NCBI GenBank assembly: GCA_029555205.1
Contig: JAKPTB010000085.1
Location: 16,149-80,148 of the forward strand
Direction: 5' to 3'
DNA length: 64,000 nucleotides
Origin: Bacillota bacterium
Lineage (GTDB): Bacteria > Bacillota > Desulfotomaculia > Desulfotomaculales > Pelotomaculaceae
The notes below the pieces were generated by a model. It saw nothing but the letters and a program-made list of their open reading frames with translations. It made no database searches and was not told the DNA's origin. The translations under genes and the position numbers were made by a program. Shown here one piece after another: positions 9,542 through 18,398 of the stretch. How positions within the stretch are numbered: the stretch's first letter is position 1; each line of letters opens with the position of its first letter.

Positions 9542-9727
9542 TAAATCCCCTCCCTCCTGTCAGAATATTATAAATTTGTTACTTCTACAGGCGGAACTGA
9601 TTTCCTTTATTCAGGAAGAAAATGCCCTGGGATAAGGCACAGTTTACCAGTATGTCCGTAAAAAATATAATGCCAGCATCTGCTGGCCAAAGCTACCGGA
9701 TTATTTTCCATCTTGTTTTATTTATTC

Positions 9728-10009
9728 TTATAACAATTCTGTACGGTAGTCGGTGATTAGGACCGTACCCTGTGCTTCGATAAAACGCACCACCGCAGCC
9801 AGGGCCTGGTGGACATGGGCCTGTTCGCAACTGACGAATGATATCCCGAGAATACAGCGCTGCCAGGTATCCTGCTCGCCCACCTCGGCCACAGATACAT
9901 TAAAGCGGCTTTTGATCCGGTCAATGATAGCTTTGATAACCCTTCTTTTTTCTTTGAGGGAATTGGCTTCCCCCAGAAAAAGCTCCACGGTCAAGACGCC
10001 TATAATCAA
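9728..10009 (-). CDS. DUF503 (YlxP-like) protein
   Basis: The protein is about 93 residues, matching the family. I chose the TTG at 10009, which lies behind GAGGGTGG and gives an N-terminus MIIGVLTVELFLGEANSLKEKR typical of DUF503. A longer GTG start at 10033 lacks a ribosome site. In many Firmicutes ylxP lies between infB and rbfA; here it stands alone, so it may be a second copy. The function is not established, though a ribosome-associated role has been suggested by that usual location. Confidence 0.85.
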   Translation of the reverse strand: MIIGVLTVELFLGEANSLKEKRRVIKAIIDRIKSRFNVSVAEVGEQDTWQRCILGISFVSCEQAHVHQALAAVVRFIEAQGTVLITDYRTELL

Positions 10010-10153
10010 GAAATTTCCACCCTCAATAGACACCGGGTTTTTCAGCCGTTTTCCTTGCGCAGGTTGCCTGCTTCAAACACCGGCATTTTATTAAAACAAA
10101 AATATAAAAAAGTTTTTCCAGGCCATTATCAATCGCCCGGGATCATGCTTTAA

Positions 10154-10783
10154 TTATAAATAATTTAGCAAATCATCCCAGCGGTGGAGCAATCCGTCCG
10201 GCTTTAACTGCGCCAGTTCCTCCTGGCTGCCCAGGCCCCAGGTAACACCCAGGGTACGGGAACCAGCGTTTTTCCCGGTCAAAATGTCATAGCTGCTGTC
10301 TCCCACAAGAATCGAGCGTGCGGCCTCGACCCCCAGATAATTCAAGGCCTTCAACAACGGTTCCGGATCCGGTTTAGGCCTGGTTACATCATGGGCTGTC
10401 ACCACAATGTCCATATAAGGTTTGAGTCCGGTAAAATTAATACCTCTCCAGGCCCCGGGCTTACCCTTGGAAGTAACAATACCCAGCAGGATTCCTTTTT
10501 CTTTGAGCTGGTCCAGCAAGGACAGGGTACCCGGAAAAAGGCTTGTATAAAGGTCATGCTCCCGGTGGTAATAAAACTGGTAGACTTCTTCAAAATGCCC
10601 GGCCAGCTTACCGGCATAATGCCTTGCGATATCTTTCAGCGGCAGGCCGATCATCTTGAGGACATCACCATCCTCCCAGGGAAGCTTCAATTCTTCAAAC
10701 ACCCTCCGGTAAGTTCTCACAATCAGCGCCAGGGAATCGATTAGGGTTCCGTCAAGATCAAATAATACTGCCTCCGTTTTCAT
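10154..10783 (-). CDS. HAD-family hydrolase, PpaX/phosphoglycolate-phosphatase type
   Basis: This 209-residue cytoplasmic phosphatase has the HAD motifs in order: FDLDGTL with nucleophile Asp9, VTSKGK near residue 104 (motif II), the conserved lysine in RPKPDPE (motif III), and GDSSYD (motif IV). The helical cap between motifs I and II, with YRRVFEEL, is of the type seen in pyrophosphatase PpaX and phosphoglycolate phosphatase. Which phosphoester it cleaves cannot be decided from sequence alone. The ATG is preceded by AGAGG. It is monocistronic as far as can be seen. Confidence 0.85.
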   Translation of the reverse strand: MKTEAVLFDLDGTLIDSLALIVRTYRRVFEELKLPWEDGDVLKMIGLPLKDIARHYAGKLAGHFEEVYQFYYHREHDLYTSLFPGTLSLLDQLKEKGILLGIVTSKGKPGAWRGINFTGLKPYMDIVVTAHDVTRPKPDPEPLLKALNYLGVEAARSILVGDSSYDILTGKNAGSRTLGVTWGLGSQEELAQLKPDGLLHRWDDLLNYL

Positions 10784-10889
10784 GACTTACCTCTCTTCAA
10801 ATAAACAAAATCTGAGCACCTGACCGGATTCTACTCACAGAAGGCCTCTTAAATCATATATTTATTTATAAAAAAGGATAGTTCAAACC

Positions 10890-11213
10890 ATGTTTAATTT
10901 TAACCCTTTCCGCAGAAAAAAGCCACCAGGTAAAGCTCTAAACAAAGTCAAGTCCAAAGAATGTCCCGCTGGAACGCTAATAGAAAACCAGCTGGAAATT
11001 AAGATTGAAAATATCCTGGTAAAAATCACGCGCTGTTCCGGAATTCCTCCTCAAAACGAACTGTCCGCCTTTGTCCCCAGGCTGGAAATACGCCGGAGTT
11101 GCTACAAAGACGGGCGTTGGGCTGAAGAAGAAATAGTTCTGAACAGCATTACCCTGGTTGATGCGCCCCGCCACCTGCCCGAACAAAGAGTAAGAGGCAC
11201 GGATAAACCTTAA
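10890..11213 (+). CDS. Hypothetical protein
   Basis: This is a 107-residue protein that I do not recognise. It starts with a lysine/arginine-rich stretch (NPFRRKKPPGKALNK) and has no membrane helix or signal peptide. The middle alternates charged and hydrophobic residues, as in a small beta-rich domain (LEIKIENILVKITRCSG, then VPRLEIRRSCYKDGRW). The site AAAAAGGA lies about ten bases before the ATG. It faces convergently towards the metallophosphoesterase gene. It might be a lineage-specific gene; the call as a real gene rests on the ribosome site and on the gap it fills. Confidence 0.55.
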   Translation: MFNFNPFRRKKPPGKALNKVKSKECPAGTLIENQLEIKIENILVKITRCSGIPPQNELSAFVPRLEIRRSCYKDGRWAEEEIVLNSITLVDAPRHLPEQRVRGTDKP

Positions 11214-11300
11214 AACTGCCAGAGCGGTTCTCCCACCTCAACTGAAAACCAGTTAAACCAGCCCGGCCGTATTTTAATTAATCCACTTACCCGGTAAAGA

Positions 11301-12035
11301 TCACTGTTTGTACTCTTTAACCAATACGGGACAAAAATTAACGAAGTCTGCACTGACCAGATGAAAATCAATTCCCCAGGCGTTACGGGGAAGACGCCGG
11401 CAAACAGCCGGCCCGTGCAGGTGTCCGTAAACAACTGTCTCAACACCGTAGGCCTGGAACAATTCAATGAACTCGTTTTTCTCATGACGTTCGTTTGTGG
11501 GCATATAGTGGATCATGACAATTTTACCTGCTGGAGTAGAACCGGCACTCTTCAGCGAGTTTTCCATCCGGATCAGCTCCCGGCGGTAAATCTTAAGATC
11601 AGCTTCCTGGAAAAAATCCCCTCCGGGACAATTCCAGCCGCGGGAACCACAAACTGCCGTCTGCCCGAAAACCAGATGATCGTTTTGAATCACCCGCATA
11701 TTGGCGGGCAGGGCTGCCCTGACCCGGGACAAACTCTGCCACCAGTAATCGTGATTCCCGGCCACACCGGCAATGGTACCCGGCAGCAGGCCAAGAAAGG
11801 CCAGGTCGTAACGGGCCTGCTCAAGATTCATCGCCCAGGAAAAATCCCCGGGCATCAAAACCACATCCTCCGGACCAACCGTAGCCAGCCAGTTCTCATA
11901 CATCTTCCGGTAGTGACAGCGCCATTCAGCGCCGAATACATCCATGGGTTTACTGGTTTCTACATCTTCCCACCGGGCCGGGTCGACGGGCCCTTGGAAA
12001 GAAAAGTGGACATCCCCAATAGCAAAAAACTTCAA
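11301..12035 (-). CDS. Calcineurin-like metallophosphoesterase
   Basis: All five metallophosphoesterase motifs are visible in this 244-residue protein: GDVH near residue 7, GDFSW near 63, GNHDYW near 93, the isolated H in IHYMP near 175, and GHLHG near 203. They bind two metal ions in the active site. The family acts on phosphodiesters or phosphomonoesters, including nucleotides and lipid A precursors; the substrate here is unknown. The start is TTG after a GGGGGG run. It lies just downstream of hflX on the same strand with about 56 bases between them. Confidence 0.88.
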   Translation of the reverse strand: MKFFAIGDVHFSFQGPVDPARWEDVETSKPMDVFGAEWRCHYRKMYENWLATVGPEDVVLMPGDFSWAMNLEQARYDLAFLGLLPGTIAGVAGNHDYWWQSLSRVRAALPANMRVIQNDHLVFGQTAVCGSRGWNCPGGDFFQEADLKIYRRELIRMENSLKSAGSTPAGKIVMIHYMPTNERHEKNEFIELFQAYGVETVVYGHLHGPAVCRRLPRNAWGIDFHLVSADFVNFCPVLVKEYKQ

Positions 12036-12091
12036 GTTTTCCCCCCGCTGCTTTTCTTATTTATATTTATTAATGAGAATTAAGAAGCTGA

Positions 12092-13354
12092 CTATTCCTT
12101 CAGCCTGGCCTCAACCCTTTTAGCCCAGACAATTTCCAGCTCTGCATCAACGCTGACACCATCCTGACCATGTTGCTCCCGGTACACCTTACCCTTTTCA
12201 TGGAGTAGGGAAAGAAGGCCGCTTTTCCTGTAGGGGATGAAAAATGTTGTTCTGATCCGCCTGCAGGAAAGGGCTTCGGCAATCGCTGCCAGCAATCTCT
12301 CCAGTCCAAGGCCTTCCAGTGCTGAAACTGCCACCGACGGGAATTCTTTTTTAAAGGCTGGCGGTTTAAAGTCCGGCACAAGGTCCGTTTTATTATACAC
12401 TATGATACAGGGTTTCGCGCTGCTGTCCAGGGATTCCAGGACCCGTTCCACCGCTTCCATTTGACCCTCAAGGTCAGGTTGGGATGCATCTACAACGTGA
12501 AGAAGCAGGTCAGCTTCCACCACTTCTTCCAGTGTCGCCCTGAAGGCAGCTACCAGGTGGTGCGGCAGGTTGCGGATAAAACCAACGGTGTCCGTCAACA
12601 GAACCACTTCATTGCTGGGCAGAACCACCCGGCGGGTGGTTGGATCGAGGGTGGCGAACAATTTATCTTCCACCAGAACCTGGGCACCGGTCAGCTTTTT
12701 CAATATGGTTGATTTTCCGGCGTTCGTGTAGCCCACCAGGGCCACCAGCGGTACAGGAATCTCCTTGCGGCTGCGGCGCAGTAGTTCCCGGTGCTTTTTG
12801 ACATCTCTGATAGCTTCATTAAGTTCAGCTATGCGTTTGCGAATGCGCCTCCGGTCCACTTCCAGCTTTGTTTCTCCGGGGCCCCTTGTCCCTATGCCGC
12901 CCCCCAGCCGGGACAACTCGGTCCCCCGGCCGACCAGGCGGGGCAGAAAATAGTTAAGCTGGGCAAGTTCCACCTGTAGCTTACCCTCCCGGGTTCTAGC
13001 CCTGCGGGCAAATATATCCAGAATAAGCTGGGTCCTGTCAATAACCCGAACACCTGTAATAGTTTCCAGATTGCGCACCTGGGCGGCAGAAAGCTCGCGG
13101 TCAAAGATAACCAGATCAGCCCCCAGGGAACGGCAGAAACCTGCCAGTTCTTCGGCCTTACCCCGCCCTAGAAAGGTTGCGGCATCAGGCCTGTCCCTTC
13201 GCTGCGTAAGCTGCAGCAGAACATCCGCTCCGGCGGTATCAACCAGTCTCGCCAGTTCCTCCAGGGAACTGGCGGTCTCTTCCGGACTTACCTCCGGCGA
13301 CTCCATGCCCACCAAAATTGCTCGCTCACGGTTTCCCTCCAGTGTATGTCCCAA
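12092..13354 (-). CDS. hflX: Ribosome-associated GTPase HflX
   Basis: This 420-residue GTPase splits or rescues stalled ribosomes under stress. It has the N-terminal HflX domain with LGRGKAEEL, the glycine-rich linker LSRLGGGIGTRGPGE near residue 145, and the G domain with GYTNAGKST (G1), ATLDPT (G2), DTVGFI (G3), NKTDL (G4) and SALEG (G5). The length is normal. The start is a TTG at 13354 behind GGGAGAG. An intergenic stretch of about 210 bases separates it from the DUF362 gene upstream. Confidence 0.95.
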   Translation of the reverse strand: MGHTLEGNRERAILVGMESPEVSPEETASSLEELARLVDTAGADVLLQLTQRRDRPDAATFLGRGKAEELAGFCRSLGADLVIFDRELSAAQVRNLETITGVRVIDRTQLILDIFARRARTREGKLQVELAQLNYFLPRLVGRGTELSRLGGGIGTRGPGETKLEVDRRRIRKRIAELNEAIRDVKKHRELLRRSRKEIPVPLVALVGYTNAGKSTILKKLTGAQVLVEDKLFATLDPTTRRVVLPSNEVVLLTDTVGFIRNLPHHLVAAFRATLEEVVEADLLLHVVDASQPDLEGQMEAVERVLESLDSSAKPCIIVYNKTDLVPDFKPPAFKKEFPSVAVSALEGLGLERLLAAIAEALSCRRIRTTFFIPYRKSGLLSLLHEKGKVYREQHGQDGVSVDAELEIVWAKRVEARLKE

Positions 13355-13568
13355 TCAATTCTCTCCCTATAACAGTAATAGTTTTTAGCGGCGCCAACTT
13401 TTCTTCATTAGCCGTATTTGAAACGGCTCAAATGGCGATAATTACCCCCGGGCAAGAGTAATCACCCTTTGCATGTTCCGGCTCTGTTAAAGACCAGCTG
13501 TTGCCGGTGATTTCAAATTCCCCTGGTCTATACTCACTATACTGTGTCATCACCTATTAAACTTTAAC

Positions 13569-14672
13569 TTAAACTTTAACAAGTTCATAGCTCCTCGTGC
13601 CCAGGCCAATTTCTTCCGCATATACCAGCTGCCGGGTCCAGTCAACGGAGGGGTAGAGTGTGCGGAACTTATCACCGGCTTTTTCCTTACCCTCCAGGCT
13701 GTTGTTCGGCAAGACACTTTCCCCGTTGACCAGATCCACACTGGCCTGGTCCAGCGCCACAGGGTCCCGGGAGGCAAGAATACCTATGTCCCTCACCAGG
13801 GGGGCATCGCTCCAGCCGTAACAATCACACTGGGGTGAAATGTTGGTGAGGAAGGTAATAAAACCGCATTTGCCCTTCTTGTTCTTCAAGGCCCCTTCCG
13901 CAAACTCAACCATTTTTTCCTGGAGCGCCTCCGGTTCACTTTTCCAGCTGATTTTTATGGCCCGGGTGGGGCAGGTGACCGTACACTCACCACAGCCGAC
14001 GCATTTTTCCTCGTTCACCACTGATGTTTTACCCCGCAGACCGATGGCGTTTACCGGGCACCATTGGGCACACTTGCTGCAGCCTATACAGCTGGCCGGA
14101 TCCACTGCGGGCAGGACGTCGGAGTGCATCATCTGCTTGCCGCTCCTGGAGCCCAGACCCATGCCAATGTTTTTCAAGACTCCGCCAAAACCCGTCATCT
14201 CGTGGCCTTTAAAATGGGTCACCGCGAGCAGTGCGTCGGCATGGTAGGCAGCGGAGCCGATCTTCACCTCCCGGCAGCGTTTCCGGTTAACTTCCACGCT
14301 GACGAAGTCCTTGCCGGTCAACCCGTCGGCTATCACCAGCGGCGCGTCAACAACGGCGTAAGCAAAGCCGTTTTCAACCGCCGTCTGCAAGTGGTCCACT
14401 GCATTGGCGCGTCCGCCGAGATAGAGGGTATTGGCGTCCGTGAGGAAGGGCTTCCCCCCCAGAGCCTTAATCTTATGCACAATTCTGCGCAAAAACTGCG
14501 GCCGGATATAAGCTGTATTGCCCCGCTCCCCGAAGTGCAGCTTCACGGCAACCAGGTCCCCCTCTTTAATGATTTCAGCAAACCCTGCCTGATCAAACAA
14601 CATTTCCACTTTATCCAGGAGACTCTTTTTGTGACCCGCCCGCATGTCTGTAAAATACACTTTGGAAGACAA
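13569..14672 (-). CDS. DUF362 domain protein with two [4Fe-4S] ferredoxin clusters
   Basis: The 367-residue protein has an N-terminal DUF362 domain (from residue 3, with VAVKLHFGERGNTAYIRP) and an embedded ferredoxin module with CIGCSKCAQWCP and CVGCGECTVTCP around residues 195-240. A second stretch of DUF362 follows, including the conserved RDPVALDQASVDLVN. Members are common in strict anaerobes, and their electron-transfer partner and reaction are not established. A TTG start is likely, about ten bases after an AAAGGGG site. No neighbour suggests a pathway. Confidence 0.85.
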   Translation of the reverse strand: MSSKVYFTDMRAGHKKSLLDKVEMLFDQAGFAEIIKEGDLVAVKLHFGERGNTAYIRPQFLRRIVHKIKALGGKPFLTDANTLYLGGRANAVDHLQTAVENGFAYAVVDAPLVIADGLTGKDFVSVEVNRKRCREVKIGSAAYHADALLAVTHFKGHEMTGFGGVLKNIGMGLGSRSGKQMMHSDVLPAVDPASCIGCSKCAQWCPVNAIGLRGKTSVVNEEKCVGCGECTVTCPTRAIKISWKSEPEALQEKMVEFAEGALKNKKGKCGFITFLTNISPQCDCYGWSDAPLVRDIGILASRDPVALDQASVDLVNGESVLPNNSLEGKEKAGDKFRTLYPSVDWTRQLVYAEEIGLGTRSYELVKV

Positions 14673-14826
14673 AGCATTAAAACCCCTTTCCCAAAATTTT
14701 TTATCTATTAGTGATAAGGCCTGCCAGTGTCCCCTTTGGGATTACGGTTATTCAGGTCAGACCACCCTGCTGTCCAAAACGGATTATATATCTTCGCTGA
14801 TTTTTCGACTTCAAGCCGTTTTGGCT

Positions 14827-14850
14827 GAACGGCACAAAGAACGGCACAAA
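14827..14850. repeat. 12-bp tandem duplication
   Basis: The unit GAACGGCACAAA occurs twice in a row in the gap between DUF362 and clpB. No gene is seen in 14673-14971 apart from this repeat and the terminator at its right end. Confidence 0.7.
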
Positions 14851-14933
14851 GGGTGTTAATAACTGCTTTTACAGCCATCATAGTGAGACAGCCGGTACCT
14901 GTCAACTATCCCTGTCAAAATTTGAAATTAGAA

Positions 14934-14963
14934 GAGGCTCCAGTGAAGCGGCACTGAAGCCTC
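14934..14963 (-). terminator. Terminator after clpB
   Basis: A 12-bp stem with one mismatch (14934-14945 against 14952-14963) and loop AAGCGG lies just beyond the clpB stop. On the minus strand it is followed by a T-rich stretch. Confidence 0.7.
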
Positions 14964-14971
14964 CTGTTGAT

Positions 14972-17581
14972 TTATTGCGCTTCTGAAGCCGGCTGATTTT
15001 CGAAAACCAGCTTCTTCCCGGACAGGTCCGTTTTGACCAGGATAGCACCGCCCTGCTCGTTTTTCCCTTCCAGAATATAAACCGAAAGGGGGTTTTCCAG
15101 GCGGCGCTGGATGGCCCTTTTGAGAGGCCTCGCCCCGTAGACTGGATCGTAGCCCTCTTCGGCCAGAAGTTCTCTGGCCTCCGGAGTAACCTCCAGTGAC
15201 AGGCCAAGTTTGGACAGCCGCCGGGCCAGCAACCCCAGCTGGATATCCACAATTTCGCCGATTTCCGACCTGCCCAGGTTGTTGAATACAACCACCTCGT
15301 CAATCCGGTTCAAGAACTCGGGCCGGAAGTGCAGCTTCAGTTCTTCCATCACCCGGGCTTCAAGCTCCGCCCGGTCCCCGCCGGCAAGCTCGCGGAACCA
15401 CTGCCCGCCCAGGTTCGAGGTCATAATCACCACCGTGTTCCGGAAATCCACCGTCCGCCCCTGCCCGTCGGTAAGGCGTCCGTCGTCCAGCAACTGGAGC
15501 AGGATATTAAACACGTCGGGATGAGCTTTTTCAATCTCATCAAAAAGAATTACCGAATAGGGGCGGCGCCTGACAGCCTCTGTGAGCTGGCCCCCCTCGT
15601 CGTAACCGACGTAGCCCGGGGGTGCCCCGATCAGGCGGGACACGGCGTGCTTCTCCATGTACTCGCTCATGTCGTAGCGGAGCATGGCCCGCTCGTCGTT
15701 AAAAAGGAAATGTGCCAGTGCCCTGGCCAGCTCGGTCTTGCCCACGCCGGTGGGGCCGAGGAAAATGAACGAACCCATAGGCCGGTTGGGATCGGACACG
15801 CCGGCCCTGGCCCGGCGAATAGCTTCCGCCACAGCCTGAACCGCCCGGTCCTGGCCCACCACCCGCTCCTTGAGCTGGTCCTCCATCTTCAAAAGCTTCT
15901 GGATCTCCCCCTCCAGCATCCGGGAAACCGGAATTCCGGTCCACTTGGCCACCACGCTGGCGATATCTTCCTCGTCCACTTCTTCTTTCAACATTTTATG
16001 GGCTTTTTGCAGTTCTTCCAGCCTGGCCTTGTATTGCTCAAGTCGTTTGCTCAACTCCGGCATGATCCCGTAGCGAAGCTCCGCCACCCTGCCCAGGTCG
16101 GCGTCCCTTTCAGCAACCTGTTCCGCCAGCCTGGTTTCCTCAATTTTTTCTTTAATCTCACGAATGCTCTGGATCAATTCCTTCTCCTTGGACCAGTGAT
16201 CCTTGAGCTCCTCCATCTTTTCTTTGAGAGAACCAAGTTCCCCCTCCATTTTTTGGAGTCTTTCCCGGCTTCCCTTATCCTGCTCCTTGGCCAGGGCCTG
16301 CTTTTCTATTTCCAACTGCCTGATCCGGCGGTCAATTTCATCAATCTCCGTGGGCATGCTGTCAATTTCAATCCTGAGCCGGGAGGCAGCCTCGTCAATC
16401 AGGTCAATGGCCTTGTCCGGAAGAAACCGGTCCGAAATATAACGGTGGGAAAGCACCGCGGCAGCCACCAGGGCGGCGTCCTTGATCCGGACCCCGTGGT
16501 GCACTTCGTATTTCTCCTTCAGGCCCCTTAAAATGGCAATTGTGTCCTCCACGGAGGGCTCTCCCACATAGACCGGCTGGAACCGCCGTTCCAGGGCGGC
16601 ATCCTTTTCAATATGCTTGCGGTATTCATCCAGGGTTGTGGCGCCCACACAGTGAAGCTCACCCCTGGCCAGGGCCGGCTTGAGCATGTTGGCCGCGTCC
16701 ACAGCTCCCTCCGCGGCCCCAGCACCCACCAGTGTGTGCAATTCATCGATGAAGAGGATAATTTCGCCCTGGGCCTCGTTAATCTCTTTTAACACCGCTT
16801 TCAGGCGGTCCTCAAACTCACCCCTGTATTTTGAACCCGCGATCAGCCCTCCAATATCCAAACTGAGCAGGCGCTTGTTTTTCAAGCTTTCCGGAATATC
16901 CCCGCTGACAATCCGCTGGGCCAGACCTTCCACAATGGCTGTTTTGCCTACACCGGGCTCCCCGATTAAAACCGGGTTGTTCTTAGTGCGCCTGGACAAA
17001 ACCTGAACCACCCTGCGGATCTCCTCGTCCCTCCCAACCACAGGATCCATTTTTCCTTTGGCGGCCAACTCCGTCAAATCCCTGGTGAAGCGGCTCAGGG
17101 ACTGGTACTTGTCTTCGGGATTCTGATCTGTAACCCGCTGGGTGCCCCGGATTTCAACCAGGGTTTTATAGACCCTGTCCTGGGTTACCCCATTTGAGCG
17201 CAAAATTTTGCCTGCCTCTCCCTCCCGCCGGGCAAGCATACCCAGCAGCAGGTGCTCGGTGCTCAAATATTCATCCTTCAACCTTTCGGCTTCCTTCCAG
17301 GCCGCATCAATTATGTCGGAAAGACCTTTAGACAGATAGATCCCCCCGGCGCCGTGAACCCTGGGCAGGCGTTCCAGCGCGGCTTCCACCTGCCTCTTCA
17401 ACCTGGCCGGATCCACTTCCAGTTTTTGCAGAATTTGTGGCACAACACCTTCCGCTTGCTGCAACAGTCCCCAAAGGACGTGCTCCCCTTCCATCTGCTG
17501 GTGGCTGTACCTGGACATCAGTGATTGTGCCGCTTCAAAAGCTTCCTGGGTTTTTAAGGTCATTTTATCCATTCTCATCAT
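14972..17581 (-). CDS. clpB: ATP-dependent disaggregase ClpB
   Basis: The 869-residue protein is a full-length Hsp100 chaperone that pulls proteins out of aggregates together with the DnaK system. It has the N-domain (residues 1-150), a first AAA+ domain with GEPGVGKT, the long coiled-coil middle domain (about 400-530) that separates ClpB from ClpC, and a second AAA+ domain with GPTGVGKT. The first ATG follows a GGGGGG ribosome site. It lies about 160 bases downstream of hsp20, with only a weak terminator between, so it may be expressed from the CtsR-type promoter before hsp20. Confidence 0.96.
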   Translation of the reverse strand: MMRMDKMTLKTQEAFEAAQSLMSRYSHQQMEGEHVLWGLLQQAEGVVPQILQKLEVDPARLKRQVEAALERLPRVHGAGGIYLSKGLSDIIDAAWKEAERLKDEYLSTEHLLLGMLARREGEAGKILRSNGVTQDRVYKTLVEIRGTQRVTDQNPEDKYQSLSRFTRDLTELAAKGKMDPVVGRDEEIRRVVQVLSRRTKNNPVLIGEPGVGKTAIVEGLAQRIVSGDIPESLKNKRLLSLDIGGLIAGSKYRGEFEDRLKAVLKEINEAQGEIILFIDELHTLVGAGAAEGAVDAANMLKPALARGELHCVGATTLDEYRKHIEKDAALERRFQPVYVGEPSVEDTIAILRGLKEKYEVHHGVRIKDAALVAAAVLSHRYISDRFLPDKAIDLIDEAASRLRIEIDSMPTEIDEIDRRIRQLEIEKQALAKEQDKGSRERLQKMEGELGSLKEKMEELKDHWSKEKELIQSIREIKEKIEETRLAEQVAERDADLGRVAELRYGIMPELSKRLEQYKARLEELQKAHKMLKEEVDEEDIASVVAKWTGIPVSRMLEGEIQKLLKMEDQLKERVVGQDRAVQAVAEAIRRARAGVSDPNRPMGSFIFLGPTGVGKTELARALAHFLFNDERAMLRYDMSEYMEKHAVSRLIGAPPGYVGYDEGGQLTEAVRRRPYSVILFDEIEKAHPDVFNILLQLLDDGRLTDGQGRTVDFRNTVVIMTSNLGGQWFRELAGGDRAELEARVMEELKLHFRPEFLNRIDEVVVFNNLGRSEIGEIVDIQLGLLARRLSKLGLSLEVTPEARELLAEEGYDPVYGARPLKRAIQRRLENPLSVYILEGKNEQGGAILVKTDLSGKKLVFENQPASEAQ

Positions 17582-17636
17582 TTATCCCCCCTTTTTAAAT
17601 TGTGCTTTAATGAAAATTTTAAACTGTGCTTTATAG

Positions 17637-17660
17637 AAAAGCGAGGGTTCTTCCCCTCGC
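17637..17660 (-). terminator. Weak terminator between hsp20 and clpB
   Basis: GCGAGGG and CCCTCGC form a 7-bp stem, followed on the minus strand by four T residues. The short T-run suggests partial read-through into clpB. Confidence 0.6.
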
Positions 17661-17739
17661 TGGACCAGTAAAAAGTGTAAGCATTTACAGAGATGGACTA
17701 AAATAAATGTTCAACCTGCCGGGAGTAATGTGTAAAGGA

Positions 17740-18192
17740 TTAACCTTCAATTTCAATGTTAAATTCCTTTTTATCAGGCTCTTCTGCTTTAGGGAGGATA
17801 ACTTCCAGCACACCGTCCTGGTAACGGGCTTTGATCTCCTCCTTCTTGACCGGCACATCTACTGCAAAGGACCGGATGAAAGTACCGTAATTACGTTCAA
17901 TTCTGAGATAATTTGCGCCCTCTGCTTTATTCTCCTGTTTGCGTTCAGCTTTGAGCACCAGTATATTGTCTTTATAGTTTACTTTTATGTCCTCCTTGTT
18001 CATCCCGGGCAATTCCGCCTTAACCAGGACTGCTTCAGGAGTGTCCTTAATATCTACCGGAAAGCTGAAGCCCTCTTCAAAAGTTCTCTCAGGCGACTTT
18101 AGAAAGCGACGAAAGTTATCATCAAAAAGTCGGTTAATTGAATTCTGCAATCCAGTCAGTTCGCGAAAAGGATCCCATCTTACCAAAGCCAT
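17740..18192 (-). CDS. Small heat-shock protein, Hsp20/alpha-crystallin family
   Basis: This 150-residue holdase chaperone binds unfolding proteins without ATP. It starts with MALVRWDPFREL, the usual N-terminal motif of bacterial Hsp20, and contains the alpha-crystallin domain (about residues 45-140) with VKAELPGMNKEDIKV and the conserved GVLEVILPK near the end. AGGAGGTG lies before the ATG. The promoter upstream carries a CtsR-like operator, so heat-shock control is likely. ClpB follows downstream and would act on the aggregates this protein keeps accessible. Confidence 0.93.
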   Translation of the reverse strand: MALVRWDPFRELTGLQNSINRLFDDNFRRFLKSPERTFEEGFSFPVDIKDTPEAVLVKAELPGMNKEDIKVNYKDNILVLKAERKQENKAEGANYLRIERNYGTFIRSFAVDVPVKKEEIKARYQDGVLEVILPKAEEPDKKEFNIEIEG

Positions 18193-18260
18193 TCTTAAAA
18201 CACCTCCTGTTTAATTTAAGTAATCTTCACTCCCGGCCGGCTGTTAAAGTCAAATTTGAT

Positions 18261-18308
18261 TTTGACTATCCTTGACCTTAGTATAGAACAAGCTTACTCA
18301 ACTGTCAA
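18261..18308 (-). promoter_or_regulatory. Sigma-A-type promoter with CtsR-like operator for hsp20 (clpB)
   Basis: On the minus strand TTGACA (18303-18308) and TATACT (18280-18285) are separated by exactly 17 bases. Immediately downstream GGTCAAG-GAT-AGTCAAA (18261-18277) matches the CtsR direct-repeat consensus RGTCAAA-NAN-RGTCAAA at all but one fixed position and would cover the transcription start. A further AGTCAAA on the plus strand (18248-18254) makes a dyad with it. No CIRCE element was seen. Confidence 0.75.
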
Positions 18309-18350
18309 GATATCAAAATTACTTTTTTTACAAAATTATTCCCCTATAAT

Positions 18351-18379
18351 TTGACATTTAAACTTTGGTAAGATAGAAG
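18351..18379 (+). promoter_or_regulatory. Promoter for the permuted peptidase gene
   Basis: TTGACA (18351-18356) is followed after 17 bases by TAGAAG (18374-18379). The expected start of transcription lies only a few bases before the AGGAGG site at 18386-18391, so the leader would be very short. Confidence 0.5.
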
Positions 18380-18398
18380 AAGAATAGGAGGAATAAAC

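Noticed and set aside
15329..16531. 400-codon plus-strand frame inside clpB
   Set aside because: It is antisense to a full-length ClpB and reflects codon bias, not a gene.
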